A stretch of DNA of 64,000 nt from contig NZ_JAPZVQ010000020.1 in assembly GCF_027622945.1 (NCBI RefSeq), forward strand, positions 1 through 64,000. Reading direction: 5' to 3'. The notes under the pieces are model-generated. The model did no database searches. It saw only the letters and a program-made list of their open reading frames with translations, and had not been told where the DNA came from. Both the position numbers and the translations under genes were made by a program. This stretch comes from Glycomyces lechevalierae (GTDB taxonomy: Bacteria > Actinomycetota > Actinomycetes > Mycobacteriales > Micromonosporaceae). Within the stretch, counting starts at the first letter, position 1, and every line of letters begins with the position of its first letter. Positions 16,258 to 24,596 of this stretch are shown piece after piece.

Positions 16258-16692
16258 ATGACCGAAGCAGCACAGGACCGGGTGATCGTCGTCGGGATCG
16301 ACGGGTCGAAGTCGTCGCGGAGGGCCCTCGACTGGGCGCTCGGGCAGGCCGAGGCCACCGGCGCGACCGTGACCGCCGTGCAGGCCTGGCAGGTGCCCGT
16401 CAACTACGGCACCGTGACGATGGTGATGCCCGGCAGCATGTTCGAGAAGGACGCCGAGGCCGCGCTGGCCGCCACGGTCGATGCCGCGACCGCCGCGCAC
16501 CCAGGCGTGCAAGTGCGGCAGTTCGCCGCCGAAGGCCACCCCGCCAAGACCCTCATCAACTGGGCGAAGCGAGCGGAACTGCTGGTCGTGGGCAGCCGCG
16601 GGCACGGCGGATTCGTCGGCTCGCTCATCGGCTCCGTCAGCCAGTACTGCGTGCAGCACGCGTCCTGCCCGGTCGTGGTCGTCCGCGACTGA
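16258..16692 (+). CDS. Universal stress protein (UspA family)
   Basis: 144 residues, a single Usp domain. It has the N-terminal VIVVGIDGSKSSRRALDWAL and the ATP-binding motif VVGSRGHGGFVGSLIGSVSQYCVQHASCPVVVV (G-2x-G-9x-G-S/T type), so it is of the ATP-binding class. The ATG at 16258 has GAAGGAGG in front. Preceded by a DevR-like box and followed by the GAF sensor kinase; Usp proteins are classic members of the DosR regulon. Confidence 0.95.
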   Translation: MTEAAQDRVIVVGIDGSKSSRRALDWALGQAEATGATVTAVQAWQVPVNYGTVTMVMPGSMFEKDAEAALAATVDAATAAHPGVQVRQFAAEGHPAKTLINWAKRAELLVVGSRGHGGFVGSLIGSVSQYCVQHASCPVVVVRD

Positions 16693-16745
16693 ACCGGCGG
16701 CCCGCGCCGGGCCCCGCGACCCCGCCGTTTCGCTACGATCAGGGC

Positions 16746-17960
16746 ATGGCCACCACGCCGCCGCCCCCTCACGGCCAGCCCGAACGGCTGCCGATCGACC
16801 GCCTCCTCGGCGAGCTGGCCTCGCGCGTGGACGAGATCGTCCTCGACCGCGAACGGCTGCGGGCGCTCCTCGACGCGGTGATCGGCATCGGCTCCGACCT
16901 CGAACTCGCGGCGATCCTCGACCGGATCGTGGCCGCCGCCTGCAAACTGGTCGACGCCCGGTACGGGGCCCTGGGCGTCCTCGACGACTCCGGCGGCCTC
17001 GCCGACTTCCGCACCCACGGCCTCAGCGAGGCCGAACGGGCCGCACTCGGCGACCCGCCGACCGGCCGGGGCATCCTCGGCCACATCATCGAGCACCCCG
17101 AGCCGCTGCGCCTCACCGACCTCTCCGCGCACCCCGACTCGGTCGGGTTCCCGCCCGGCCACCCGCCCATGAAGACCTTCCTCGGCGTCCCGGTCACCGT
17201 GCGCGACAAGGCCTGGGGCAACCTGTACCTCACCGACAAGCGCGGCGGCGGCCGGTTCACCGAGGACGACGAGGCGATCATCGAGGCGCTGGCCGCGGCG
17301 GCCGGGGTCGCGATCGACAACGCCCGCCTCTACGCGGAGCTGGCGGCCTCCCAGGCCGAGCACGAGCGCCTGGTCGTCTACCGCGACCGCGACCGCATCG
17401 GGCGCGACCTGCACGACCTCGTCATCCAGCGGCTCTTCGCGACCGGGCTCCAGCTGCAGAGCGTCCTCCACCTCGTCGACGCCCCTGAGGCGACCGAGCG
17501 GATCAACACCGCGGTCGACGAGATCGACGGCGCCATCTCCGATCTGCGCGCGGCGATCTTCAGCCTCCACTCCGGCGCCGAGCAGCCGCTCTCCGCGACC
17601 GTGCGCGGCCTCGCCGGCGTCGTCCGCCACCAGCTCGGGTTCACACCGAAGACCCGCTTCGAGGGCCCGGTCGACAGCGACGTGCCCGAGCAGGTGCGCA
17701 TCGAAGTCCTCGCGATGCTGCGCGAAGCGCTCAGCAACGCCGCCCGCCACGCCCGCGCGCACCGCGTCGAAGTCGTCCTCGCGGTCGCGGACGAGCACCT
17801 GGTGATGACCGTGACCGACGACGGCCGCGGCGTCCCGCCCGGTGCCTCGCGCCGGGGCCTGGCGAACCTGGCCTCCCGCGCCGAAGCGCTCGGCGGGACC
17901 TTCACGCTCACCGGCGTCGAGCCCTCCGGAACCGAGCTGCGCTGGCACCTGCCGCTCTAG
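16746..17960 (+). CDS. devS: GAF-domain sensor histidine kinase, DevS/DosS-like
   Basis: 404 residues. One GAF domain (about 40-200) contains LVDARYGALGVLD and GHPPMKTFLGVPVTVRDKAWGNLYLTDK, closely resembling the DevS GAF-A segment. Then come the HisKA_3 dimerisation domain with phospho-acceptor His223 in IGRDLHDLVIQRLFATGLQLQ and an HATPase domain (EALSNAARHARA, VTDDGRGVP). DevS/DosT of mycobacteria have two GAF domains; this one has one. Convergent with a devR-like gene only four bases away, its probable partner. A TACGAT -10 lies just before the ATG. Sensing of oxygen or redox through heme is inferred. Confidence 0.9.
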   Translation: MATTPPPPHGQPERLPIDRLLGELASRVDEIVLDRERLRALLDAVIGIGSDLELAAILDRIVAAACKLVDARYGALGVLDDSGGLADFRTHGLSEAERAALGDPPTGRGILGHIIEHPEPLRLTDLSAHPDSVGFPPGHPPMKTFLGVPVTVRDKAWGNLYLTDKRGGGRFTEDDEAIIEALAAAAGVAIDNARLYAELAASQAEHERLVVYRDRDRIGRDLHDLVIQRLFATGLQLQSVLHLVDAPEATERINTAVDEIDGAISDLRAAIFSLHSGAEQPLSATVRGLAGVVRHQLGFTPKTRFEGPVDSDVPEQVRIEVLAMLREALSNAARHARAHRVEVVLAVADEHLVMTVTDDGRGVPPGASRRGLANLASRAEALGGTFTLTGVEPSGTELRWHLPL

Positions 17961-17964
17961 GCGC

Positions 17965-18606
17965 TCAATCGAAGAGGCGCGAGGCGAGCACCGCCGCCTG
18001 GGTGCGCCGCTGCAGGCCGAGCTTGGCGAGCACGCGGGTCACGTAGTTCTTGACGGTCTTCTCCGCCAAGTGCATCCGCTCCGCGATCTCGCGGTTGGTC
18101 AAGCCCTCGCCGATGAGGGCGAGGAGGCGCCGCTCCTGCTCGGAGAGCCCGTCGAGTTCGGGCGCCCGGGGCGGGCCGGAGCGCAGGCGCTCCAGGACCG
18201 CGCCGGTGACGCGGGCGTCCAGCAGCGACTGGCCGTCGGCGACCTTCCGCACCGCTTCGACGAGGTCGTTGCCGCGCACCTGCTTGAGCAGGAACCCCGC
18301 CGCACCGGCCTCGATCGCCGCGAACAGCGTCTCATCGTCCTCATAGGAGGTGAGTACGAGGACGGCGATGGACGGATCGGCCTCGCGCACCCGGCGGCAC
18401 ACCTCGACGCCGCTGCCGTCGGGCAGCCGGGCGTCCACGACCACCACGTCGGGATGCGAGGCGGGCACCCGCCGGATCGCCTCGGCGACGCTGGCGGCCT
18501 CGCCCACGATCTCGATGTCGCCGTCGCGTTCGAGCAGCTCGCACAGGCCCCGCCTGACCACCTCGTGATCGTCCAGCAGGAACACCCTGATCAATGCCGT
18601 GTCCAT
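17965..18606 (-). CDS. devR: LuxR/NarL-family response regulator, DevR/DosR-like
   Basis: 213 residues. The receiver domain has acidic residues in LLDDHEVV, phospho-acceptor Asp58 in VVVVDARLPDG, and the conserved Lys in FLLKQVRG. The C-terminal LuxR helix-turn-helix is LSEQERRLLALIGEGLTNREIAERMHLAEKTVKNYVTRVLAKLG, almost exactly the DevR type. Likely phosphorylated by the adjacent GAF kinase. A DevR-box-like site 58 bases upstream suggests autoregulation. Confidence 0.93.
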   Translation of the reverse strand: MDTALIRVFLLDDHEVVRRGLCELLERDGDIEIVGEAASVAEAIRRVPASHPDVVVVDARLPDGSGVEVCRRVREADPSIAVLVLTSYEDDETLFAAIEAGAAGFLLKQVRGNDLVEAVRKVADGQSLLDARVTGAVLERLRSGPPRAPELDGLSEQERRLLALIGEGLTNREIAERMHLAEKTVKNYVTRVLAKLGLQRRTQAAVLASRLFD

Positions 18607-18663
18607 GCTTCGAGTATGAGCGGCCCCGACCCCGACGGCACGCTTCCGAGGTCCGCGATGCCG

Positions 18664-18677
18664 AGGACTTTCGTCCC
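18664..18677. promoter_or_regulatory. DevR/DosR-box-like site (devR itself)
   Basis: AGGACTTTCGTCCC differs by one base from a GGGAC-N4-GTCCC DosR core and lies upstream of devR. Confidence 0.55.
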
Positions 18678-18700
18678 GCGCAGAGTTGCGCGACCCGCGC

Positions 18701-18735
18701 GGAAGGGCCGCGACCTTCGCGGTCGCGGCCCTTCC
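18701..18735 (-). terminator. Terminator of the DoxX gene
   Basis: A perfect 15-bp stem (GGAAGGGCCGCGACC / GGTCGCGGCCCTTCC) with a five-base loop, nine bases beyond the DoxX stop on the minus strand. Confidence 0.85.
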
Positions 18736-18744
18736 CGTATCGGC

Positions 18745-19281
18745 CTACTTGAGCCAGGCGTGGCGCCTGACCAGGCTCAGCCTGCCCCAAGCGGCGCCGA
18801 GGCCGAGCGTGTCCCCGGCGCGGGCCAGCGCCAGGCCGATGAGCAGGCCCGCGTAGACGAGGTGGTCGTCCATGAACGGGTTGTTCTCGGGAGGCAGCGC
18901 GGCCGTCCACATCAGCACGAGGAGCAGCACGCCCGCGGCGGCCGCGATCCGCATGCCGATGCCGAGGATCAGCGCGAGGCCGATGCCGAGCAGCCCGGCC
19001 ATGAACAGCCAGTCGACGAACGCCGAGCCGGCGAGCCCTTGGTAGAAGTCCGCGAAGGGGCCTTTCGTGCCGAAGGACAGGAAGCCCTCGGTCGGGCTGC
19101 CGCCGTCGATCCACGCGTCCTTCGCCTCGGTGGCGAAGCCGAGTCCGAAGGTCTTGTCGAGGAAGGCCCACAGGAAGATCCAGCCCAGGGCGAGGCGCAG
19201 GGCGGCCCACACGTAGTCGACGGCGGTGCGCCGGGCCGCCGCGCTCGTCGGGACGGGCCGGAGGTGAGGAGCGGTGGTCAT
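18745..19281 (-). CDS. DoxX/DoxD-like membrane protein
   Basis: 178 residues, about four membrane helices: the family start ALRLALGWIFLWAFLDKTFGLGFAT and later WLFMAGLLGIGLALILGIGMRIAAAAGVLLLVLMW. DoxX proteins are membrane redox components linked to thiosulfate oxidation or thiol stress. The ATG at 19281 follows GAAAGG. A near-perfect DevR box lies 96 bases upstream, placing it in the same putative regulon as the Usp and PPOX genes. Confidence 0.87.
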   Translation of the reverse strand: MTTAPHLRPVPTSAAARRTAVDYVWAALRLALGWIFLWAFLDKTFGLGFATEAKDAWIDGGSPTEGFLSFGTKGPFADFYQGLAGSAFVDWLFMAGLLGIGLALILGIGMRIAAAAGVLLLVLMWTAALPPENNPFMDDHLVYAGLLIGLALARAGDTLGLGAAWGRLSLVRRHAWLK

Positions 19282-19376
19282 GGCGATGCCTTTCCAAGCG
19301 GGGACGGGAAGTCCGGTACTACTCCAGACAACCGCCGATCCCGCTCCGGGAAGAGAGGCCAGAGGCCGCATCGCGA

Positions 19377-19390
19377 GGGACTTAGGTCCC
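19377..19390. promoter_or_regulatory. DevR/DosR-box-like site (DoxX gene)
   Basis: GGGACTTAGGTCCC is one base from the symmetrical DosR core GGGACTWWAGTCCC and is the best of the four sites in this island. It begins directly after the stop of the next minus-strand gene. Confidence 0.65.
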
Positions 19391-19394
19391 GGGG

Positions 19395-20087
19395 TCACCG
19401 GGCCGGGACGATCGCCGACCGGCCTTCCCACGAGCCGTGTTCGGACAGCGGCCGGAACCGCATGGTGGTGAACTCGTGGTGGAAGTCCCGCCGTTCGCGT
19501 TCGGCCATCGCCTCGTGGTGGCGGCGGGCGGCGTCGCCGCCGTCGCGGCCGAAGACCATGCCGGTCATGGCGCGGGCGCTGGTCCAGACCGAGAAGGTGC
19601 CGACGGTGCGCGGCGGGCGCATCGCGGCCAGCGCGAGCGTGGTCTCGGGGTGGTCGCGGACCTGGCGTTCGACCGGCCTTCCCCAGTGGACGAACCGGGG
19701 CACCTCGGGAAGGCGCATGCGGGCGAGGGTCACGGCGACGACGGGCTCGGCGGGATCGGTGCGTCCGGTGTCCGCGGGGAGGTGCGCGAGTTCGCGGACC
19801 GAGCCCCAGCGGCGCAGGAACTCCAGTCGCACCTGCCATCCGGCGTCGAGGACCCGGCCGAGCGGGCGTTCGGCGAGGAATGCTTCGAGGGCCGCTTCGT
19901 CCTCCCATTCGGCGAACACGGCGAGCCGCCGCAGCCGCATCCGGCGCGGGGAGACGGCGGGCGCGCCGAGTTCCATGGCGGCGAGGACTTCGAGGTGCCG
20001 CAGCCCGGGGGCGGCGGGCGGGCGCGCGAGCGCGGCGGCGGCGCGGCCGAGGGGCGCCCGCGCGAGGTGGAACGAGTGGAGGGCCAT
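19395..20087 (-). CDS. Spheroidene-monooxygenase (CrtA)-like protein
   Basis: About 230 residues. The second half has VVAVTLARMRLPEVPRFVHWGRPVERQVRDHPETTLALAAMRPPRTVGTFSVW, the pattern of CrtA-like heme monooxygenases and related proteins. The first half has a similar ferredoxin-like unit (LAVFAEWEDEAALEAFL). No carotenoid genes are nearby, so the substrate is open. The start at 20087 is uncertain; an in-frame ATG lies at 20096. Confidence 0.6.
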   Translation of the reverse strand: MALHSFHLARAPLGRAAAALARPPAAPGLRHLEVLAAMELGAPAVSPRRMRLRRLAVFAEWEDEAALEAFLAERPLGRVLDAGWQVRLEFLRRWGSVRELAHLPADTGRTDPAEPVVAVTLARMRLPEVPRFVHWGRPVERQVRDHPETTLALAAMRPPRTVGTFSVWTSARAMTGMVFGRDGGDAARRHHEAMAERERRDFHHEFTTMRFRPLSEHGSWEGRSAIVPAR

Positions 20088-20225
20088 GGGTGCCATCCAA
20101 CCCGAGAACGCGCCGGGCCGCCACCAGATGTCACCCGTCGAAACGGTTCGCAAGGCGCAAAGCGATGGACGGGCGCGGGCCGCTCTGGTTGTATCGACGG
20201 AGCGCAACCGGACCGGAGGACGACC

Positions 20226-21368
20226 TTGATCCCGATCGCCGATTTCCGCATCGACATCCCCCAGGCCGCGCTCGACGACCTGCACGAGCGGCTCCGGCTG
20301 ACCCGCTGGCCCGCAGCGGGTCCCGAACCGGGCTGGGCGGACGGCGTGCCCGTGCTCTACCTGCGCCGCCTCGCCGACTACTGGCTGCACGAGTACGACT
20401 GGCGGGCCCACGAGGCCGCGCTCAACGCCTTTCCCCAGGGCCTCACCGAGATCGAGGGGCAGCGCCTCCACTTCCTCCACGTGCGCTCCCCCGAACCGGA
20501 GGCCCTGCCGCTGGTCGTGACGCACGGCTGGCCGGGGTCGGTCGTCGAGTTCATGAAGATCCTCGGCCCGCTCACCGATCCCCGGAGCCACGGGGGCGAT
20601 CCGGCGGACGCCTTCCATGTGGTCGCGCCGTCCCTGCCCGGGTTCGGGTTCTCGACGCCGCTGTCCGCGCACTGGGACCATGCCCGCATCGCCGCCGCGT
20701 TCCTGGCCTTGATGGACGGGCTCGGCTATGAGCGCTTCGGCGCGCACGGCGGCGACACCGGCTCGAAGGTCTCTCCCGCGCTCGGCCGCCTGGCCCCCGA
20801 CCGGGTGGTGGGCGTCCACATCAACGGCGGGCTCGAGCTGCCGAGCGCCGACGCCGACCTGCCCGCGCTCACCCCCGAGGAGCATGTGCGCCTGGCGAGC
20901 GTCCGGGAGCTGGTGCGGCACGGCACCGGATACGCGGACCTCCAGTCGACGAAGCCGCAGACCCTCGCCTACGCGCTCAACGACTCCCCCGTGGGTCAGC
21001 TCGCGTGGATCGCGGACAAGTTCAAGGACTGGACCGACCCGGCCCGCGAACTCCCCGAGCGGGCCGTGGACCTCGACCAGTTGCTCACCAACGTGACTCT
21101 CTACTGGCTCACCGGGACCGGCGCCTCCTCGGCGCACCTCTACCGGGCCGTGCGCGACGAGTCCGCGCCGGAGCCTTCGGACGTGCCCACGGGCGTGGCC
21201 GTCTTCCCGAACGACCCGGCGGTGCGTCCGCTCCTCGAACGCGCGCACCGGATCGTGCACTGGTCCGAGTTCGACCGCGGCGGGCACTTCGCCGCGATGG
21301 AGGCCCCGGACCTGCTCGTACAGGACCTCCGGGAGTTCTTCCGCCCCCTGCGGGGCCTTGAGAGTTGA
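20226..21368 (+). CDS. Epoxide hydrolase, EHN/alpha-beta hydrolase family
   Basis: 380 residues of the juvenile-hormone/microsomal epoxide hydrolase type. The N-terminal EHN segment (IDIPQAALDDLHERLRLTRWP) precedes an alpha/beta hydrolase fold with oxyanion motif HGWPGS (100-105), nucleophile Asp177 in AHGGDTGS and His354 in DRGGHFAAMEAP. The start is a TTG at 20226 with GGAGG six bases upstream. The stop abuts the MFS gene, suggesting detoxification followed by export. Confidence 0.9.
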   Translation: MIPIADFRIDIPQAALDDLHERLRLTRWPAAGPEPGWADGVPVLYLRRLADYWLHEYDWRAHEAALNAFPQGLTEIEGQRLHFLHVRSPEPEALPLVVTHGWPGSVVEFMKILGPLTDPRSHGGDPADAFHVVAPSLPGFGFSTPLSAHWDHARIAAAFLALMDGLGYERFGAHGGDTGSKVSPALGRLAPDRVVGVHINGGLELPSADADLPALTPEEHVRLASVRELVRHGTGYADLQSTKPQTLAYALNDSPVGQLAWIADKFKDWTDPARELPERAVDLDQLLTNVTLYWLTGTGASSAHLYRAVRDESAPEPSDVPTGVAVFPNDPAVRPLLERAHRIVHWSEFDRGGHFAAMEAPDLLVQDLREFFRPLRGLES

Positions 21369-21400
21369 ACGGTCGCAAGCGAATCGGAGACACCGAGGCG

Positions 21401-22618
21401 GTGACCTCCAGCGGCTCGGCCTCCGACGCGGGCGCGGGGGCGGTGCCGCGCCGCGTGCTCATCGCCCTGTGCGCCACCCAGATCACCGGCTGGGGCGTGC
21501 TCTTCTACGCCCTCCCCGTGCTCCTCGGCGACCTGACCGCCGACACGGGCTGGTCGACGGCGGAGGTGATGGGCGCCTTCTCGATCGGCCTCGCCGCGTC
21601 CGCGCTCGCGGGCATCGCCGTCGGGCACCTCATCGACCACCGGGGCCCGCGCCTGGTCATGACGACGGGCTCGGTCCTCGCGGTGCTGTCGGTCGTGGGG
21701 ATCGCGACGGCGCCGAACCTGTGGTGGTTCACCGCCGCGTGGGTCCTCTCGGGGGTCGCCCAGGCCGCGGTCCTCTACAAGCCCGCGTTCGCCGCCATCA
21801 CGGCCTGGTACGGGCTGCGGCGGGTGCGGGCGCTCACGGTGCTCACGCTCGCGGGCGGGCTCGCGAGCACGGTCTTCGCGCCGCTCACGGCCTATCTCGC
21901 GGGGCACTTCGACTGGCGCGGCGTCTATCTCATCCTGGCGGTGGTCCTCGCGGTGGTCACCGTCCCGGCGCACGCGATCGCGCTGAACCCGCCGTGGCCG
22001 GGTGTCCGGCCCAAGGGCGAGACGTCCGGCGTGGACCGGAGGTCGATCATCTCGTCCCCGGCGTTCATCGCGCTCGCCGCCGCGATCGCCTTGACCGCGT
22101 TCACGATGGGGACCTCGAACCTGTACCTCGTGCCGCTCCTGACCGGCCGCGGCATGGACACCGCGACCGCCGCGTGGGCCCTCGGGCTGTGCGGGGCGGG
22201 CCAGTTGCTCGGACGCATCGCCTACGCGCCCATAGCACTCCGCACCGGGCCGACCGTGCGCGCGGCCGCGATCCTCGGCGTGGGGGCGGTGACCATGCTC
22301 GCCACGGCGCTCGTCGCCGGGCCGCTCGCCCTGGTCTTCGCCGCCGTCATCCTCCTCGGCGCGGCCCGCGGCGCGTTCACGCTGCTCGACGCCACGGTCA
22401 TCACCGACCGGTGGGGGCCGAACGGGTACGGCACGCTCCACGGCATCCTCACCGCGCCCGCCACCGTCGCGATGGCCCTCAGCCCCTGGGCCGGGGCGCA
22501 GCTCGCGGCCCGGACCGGCGGGAACCCGCAGATGTTCGCGCTCCTCGCCGGGCTCACACTCCTTGCGGCCGTGATCGTCTCGGCCGAAGCCCTCGCGCGC
22601 CGCCCGGCCCGGCGGTGA
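21401..22618 (+). CDS. Major facilitator superfamily transporter
   Basis: About 405 residues and 12 membrane segments, with GWGVLFYALPVLLGDLT, the loop HLIDHRGPRLVM and later RWGPNGYGTLHGI. It resembles actinomycete MFS carriers of the CynX/OxlT-like group. Two starts are possible: the GTG at 21401 with GGAG upstream, used here, or a TTG at 21365 overlapping the epoxide hydrolase stop by three bases. Substrate unknown. Confidence 0.88.
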   Translation: MTSSGSASDAGAGAVPRRVLIALCATQITGWGVLFYALPVLLGDLTADTGWSTAEVMGAFSIGLAASALAGIAVGHLIDHRGPRLVMTTGSVLAVLSVVGIATAPNLWWFTAAWVLSGVAQAAVLYKPAFAAITAWYGLRRVRALTVLTLAGGLASTVFAPLTAYLAGHFDWRGVYLILAVVLAVVTVPAHAIALNPPWPGVRPKGETSGVDRRSIISSPAFIALAAAIALTAFTMGTSNLYLVPLLTGRGMDTATAAWALGLCGAGQLLGRIAYAPIALRTGPTVRAAAILGVGAVTMLATALVAGPLALVFAAVILLGAARGAFTLLDATVITDRWGPNGYGTLHGILTAPATVAMALSPWAGAQLAARTGGNPQMFALLAGLTLLAAVIVSAEALARRPARR

Positions 22619-22938
22619 GTTTCGCGCTGGTCTCACCTTGCGTTGCGAAGTTCATATGCAGTCCTTCGGATGCCGCGGGGAAGCGCTCCCAGGCGATGGC
22701 CTCCTTCGAGAGTCATCGGTGAGCATCAGTTCGGCCGCGCCCGTCCCTACCAGACTCCTCAAAGATCCGATTAATCGACTCCATCACCACCGCTTTCAAG
22801 GTCGATACGCACGGTTCATCCACGATGGCACCGCTCCCTTGACGTCATACATCACATGAAAGTACCCTGAGGACACCCTCGCATCGACATACTTCGATTG
22901 AAGGTTTCGACCTTCGTGGCCCGCAAGGAGATACAGCA
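22619..22938 (+). promoter_or_regulatory. Gene-free 320-base region before the secreted esterase, with a CebR-like box
   Basis: No convincing gene is present; the one open frame lacks coding character. GGGAAGCGCTCCCA (22678-22691) matches the CebR box TGGGAGCGCTCCCA at 12 of 14 bases. A possible promoter, TTGACG (22839-22844) and TACCCT (22863-22868), lies before the esterase start. The region is clearly lower in GC than its neighbours. Confidence 0.5.
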
Positions 22939-24306
22939 GTGAGACCTTTCTCGAGCCGGGACCGGTCCGGGCGAAGACGCCCGGGCGCCCCTCTGCGGCT
23001 GCTGGCGACGGCCGGCTTCCTCGCCGCCGCCGTCATCGGATCGCTCGGCACCGCGCCGGCCCAGGCCGCGCCGCCCGCCGCCTCGCCGGACGTCACCACC
23101 CTCGCGGCGAGCGCCGGCTGCGGCGCCGCCCCGACCCTGTCGAGCGGCACGCACACGATCCAGAGCGGCGGCGTCAACCGCTCGTTCATCCTGCGGGTCC
23201 CCGACAACTACGACAGCAGCCGCGCCTATCCGCTGATCTTCGGGTTCCACTGGAACGGCGGCACGGCCGGCGACGTCTCCTCCGGCGGCACCGACGGCGC
23301 GCTGTGGTCCTACTACGGCCTGCAGCGGCTCTCCAACAACAGCGCGATCTTCGTCGCGCCGCAGGGCCTCAACAACGGCTGGGCCAACTCCGGGGGCCAG
23401 GACGTCACGTTCGTGGACAACATGATCGCGCGCATCGAGTCCGGCCTCTGCGTCGAGACCACGCAGCGCTTCGCCCTCGGGTTCAGCTACGGCGGCGGCA
23501 TGAGCTACTCCCTCGCCTGCTCCCGGCCGACGGTCTTCCGAGCGGTCGCGGTCTATTCGGGCGGGCAGCTCAGCGGGTGCAGCGGCGGCACGCAGCCCGT
23601 CGCCTACCTCGGCATCCACGGCATCTCGGACTCGGTCCTCAACATCTCCGCGGGGCGTTCGCTGCGCGACCGGTTCGTGGCCAACAACGGCTGCACCCAG
23701 CAGAACCCGCCCGAGCCGGGCTCCGGGAGCCGCACGCACATCGTCACCGCCTACTCGGGCTGCCGGGCCGGATACCCGGTCGTGTGGGCCGCGTTCGACG
23801 GCGGGCACACCCCCGGTCCGATCGACGGGACCTATGAGGACGGGTGGGAGACCTGGACCTCCGGGGTCACCTGGAACTTCTTCTCCCAGTTCATGTCCGG
23901 CAACCCGGGCGGCGGGGACGACGCGGGCACGATCGTCGGCGCCCAGTCGAACCGGTGCCTGGACGTGACCGGCCAGTCCCAGAGCAACGGCGCGCAGGCG
24001 CAGCTGTGGGACTGCACCGGCAGCGCCAATCAGCAGTGGACCCACACCGCCGCAAGCGAACTGCGCGTCTACGGCAGCAAATGCCTCGATGCCGAGGGCG
24101 GCGCCACCGCCCCGGGCACCAGGGTGATCATCTGGGACTGCCACGGCGGCGCGAACCAGAAGTGGAACGTCAACGCGAACGGCACCGTCACCAACGCCCA
24201 GTCGGGACTGTGCCTCGACGCCTCGGGGAACGCGACCGCCAACGGCACCAAGGTCGTCCTCTGGACCTGCAACGGCGGCGCCAACCAGCGCTGGACCCTC
24301 AACTGA
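22939..24306 (+). CDS. Secreted esterase (CE1/PHB-depolymerase-like) with ricin-type lectin domain
   Basis: 455 residues. A Sec signal (GAPLRLLATAGFLAAAVIGSLG...AQA) is followed by an alpha/beta hydrolase of the feruloyl esterase/LpqC group: FGFHWNGG, and catalytic Ser183 in GFSYGGGMS. From about residue 326 there is a CBM13 beta-trefoil with three QxW repeats (NQQW, NQKW, NQRW). It probably releases feruloyl or acetyl groups from xylan-like polymers. The GTG at 22939 follows AAGGAG. A CebR-like box upstream suggests induction by plant polysaccharides. Confidence 0.92.
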   Translation: MRPFSSRDRSGRRRPGAPLRLLATAGFLAAAVIGSLGTAPAQAAPPAASPDVTTLAASAGCGAAPTLSSGTHTIQSGGVNRSFILRVPDNYDSSRAYPLIFGFHWNGGTAGDVSSGGTDGALWSYYGLQRLSNNSAIFVAPQGLNNGWANSGGQDVTFVDNMIARIESGLCVETTQRFALGFSYGGGMSYSLACSRPTVFRAVAVYSGGQLSGCSGGTQPVAYLGIHGISDSVLNISAGRSLRDRFVANNGCTQQNPPEPGSGSRTHIVTAYSGCRAGYPVVWAAFDGGHTPGPIDGTYEDGWETWTSGVTWNFFSQFMSGNPGGGDDAGTIVGAQSNRCLDVTGQSQSNGAQAQLWDCTGSANQQWTHTAASELRVYGSKCLDAEGGATAPGTRVIIWDCHGGANQKWNVNANGTVTNAQSGLCLDASGNATANGTKVVLWTCNGGANQRWTLN

Positions 24307-24314
24307 ACGATTGA

Positions 24315-24596
24315 GTGACCGACCGGGCGGCCTTCGTGCCGCCCGGTCGGCCCGTGTCTTCGAGGTGGGACACCGGCGCAGAGCCGGCAGCGGCTGAGAT
24401 GGGACTCGAAGTCTCCTACGACGACGGATTCACTTGGACCGCAGTCGCACTCGACGTCGACCACGAGCACGGCACCGCCACCGCCGTGCTCCATCACCCG
24501 GAGGACGCGGCGTACGTCTCGACCCGCATGACCGCCACCGACGCCGCCGGGGCGGAAGTCGAGCAGACCACCATCTGGGCCTACGGCCTGAGCTGA
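24315..24596 (+). pseudogene. Remnant of a subtilisin-like (S8) protease C-terminus
   Basis: An open frame of 93 codons whose only start candidate (GTG 24315) lies in the esterase terminator. The last 65 residues (LEVSYDDGFTWTAVALDV ... AYVSTRMTATDAAGAEVEQTTIWAYGLS) look like the C-terminal beta-sandwich of secreted actinomycete S8 peptidases, typically VSYDDGATW ... VSLR-x-ATDxxGNxVxQT-x-IRAY. No protease domain is present. It overlaps the EamA gene by 16 bases. I read it as a decayed gene end; it could also be a stray translated fragment. Confidence 0.55.
24319..24350 (+). terminator. Terminator after the secreted esterase
   Basis: A perfect 13-bp stem (CCGACCGGGCGGC / GCCGCCCGGTCGG) with a six-base loop, 12 bases after the stop codon. 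Confidence 0.88.

Noticed and set aside
22638..22859. Small open frame of 73 codons before the secreted esterase
   Set aside because: No ribosome site, no coding-type base bias, and it covers the CebR-like box and promoter region.
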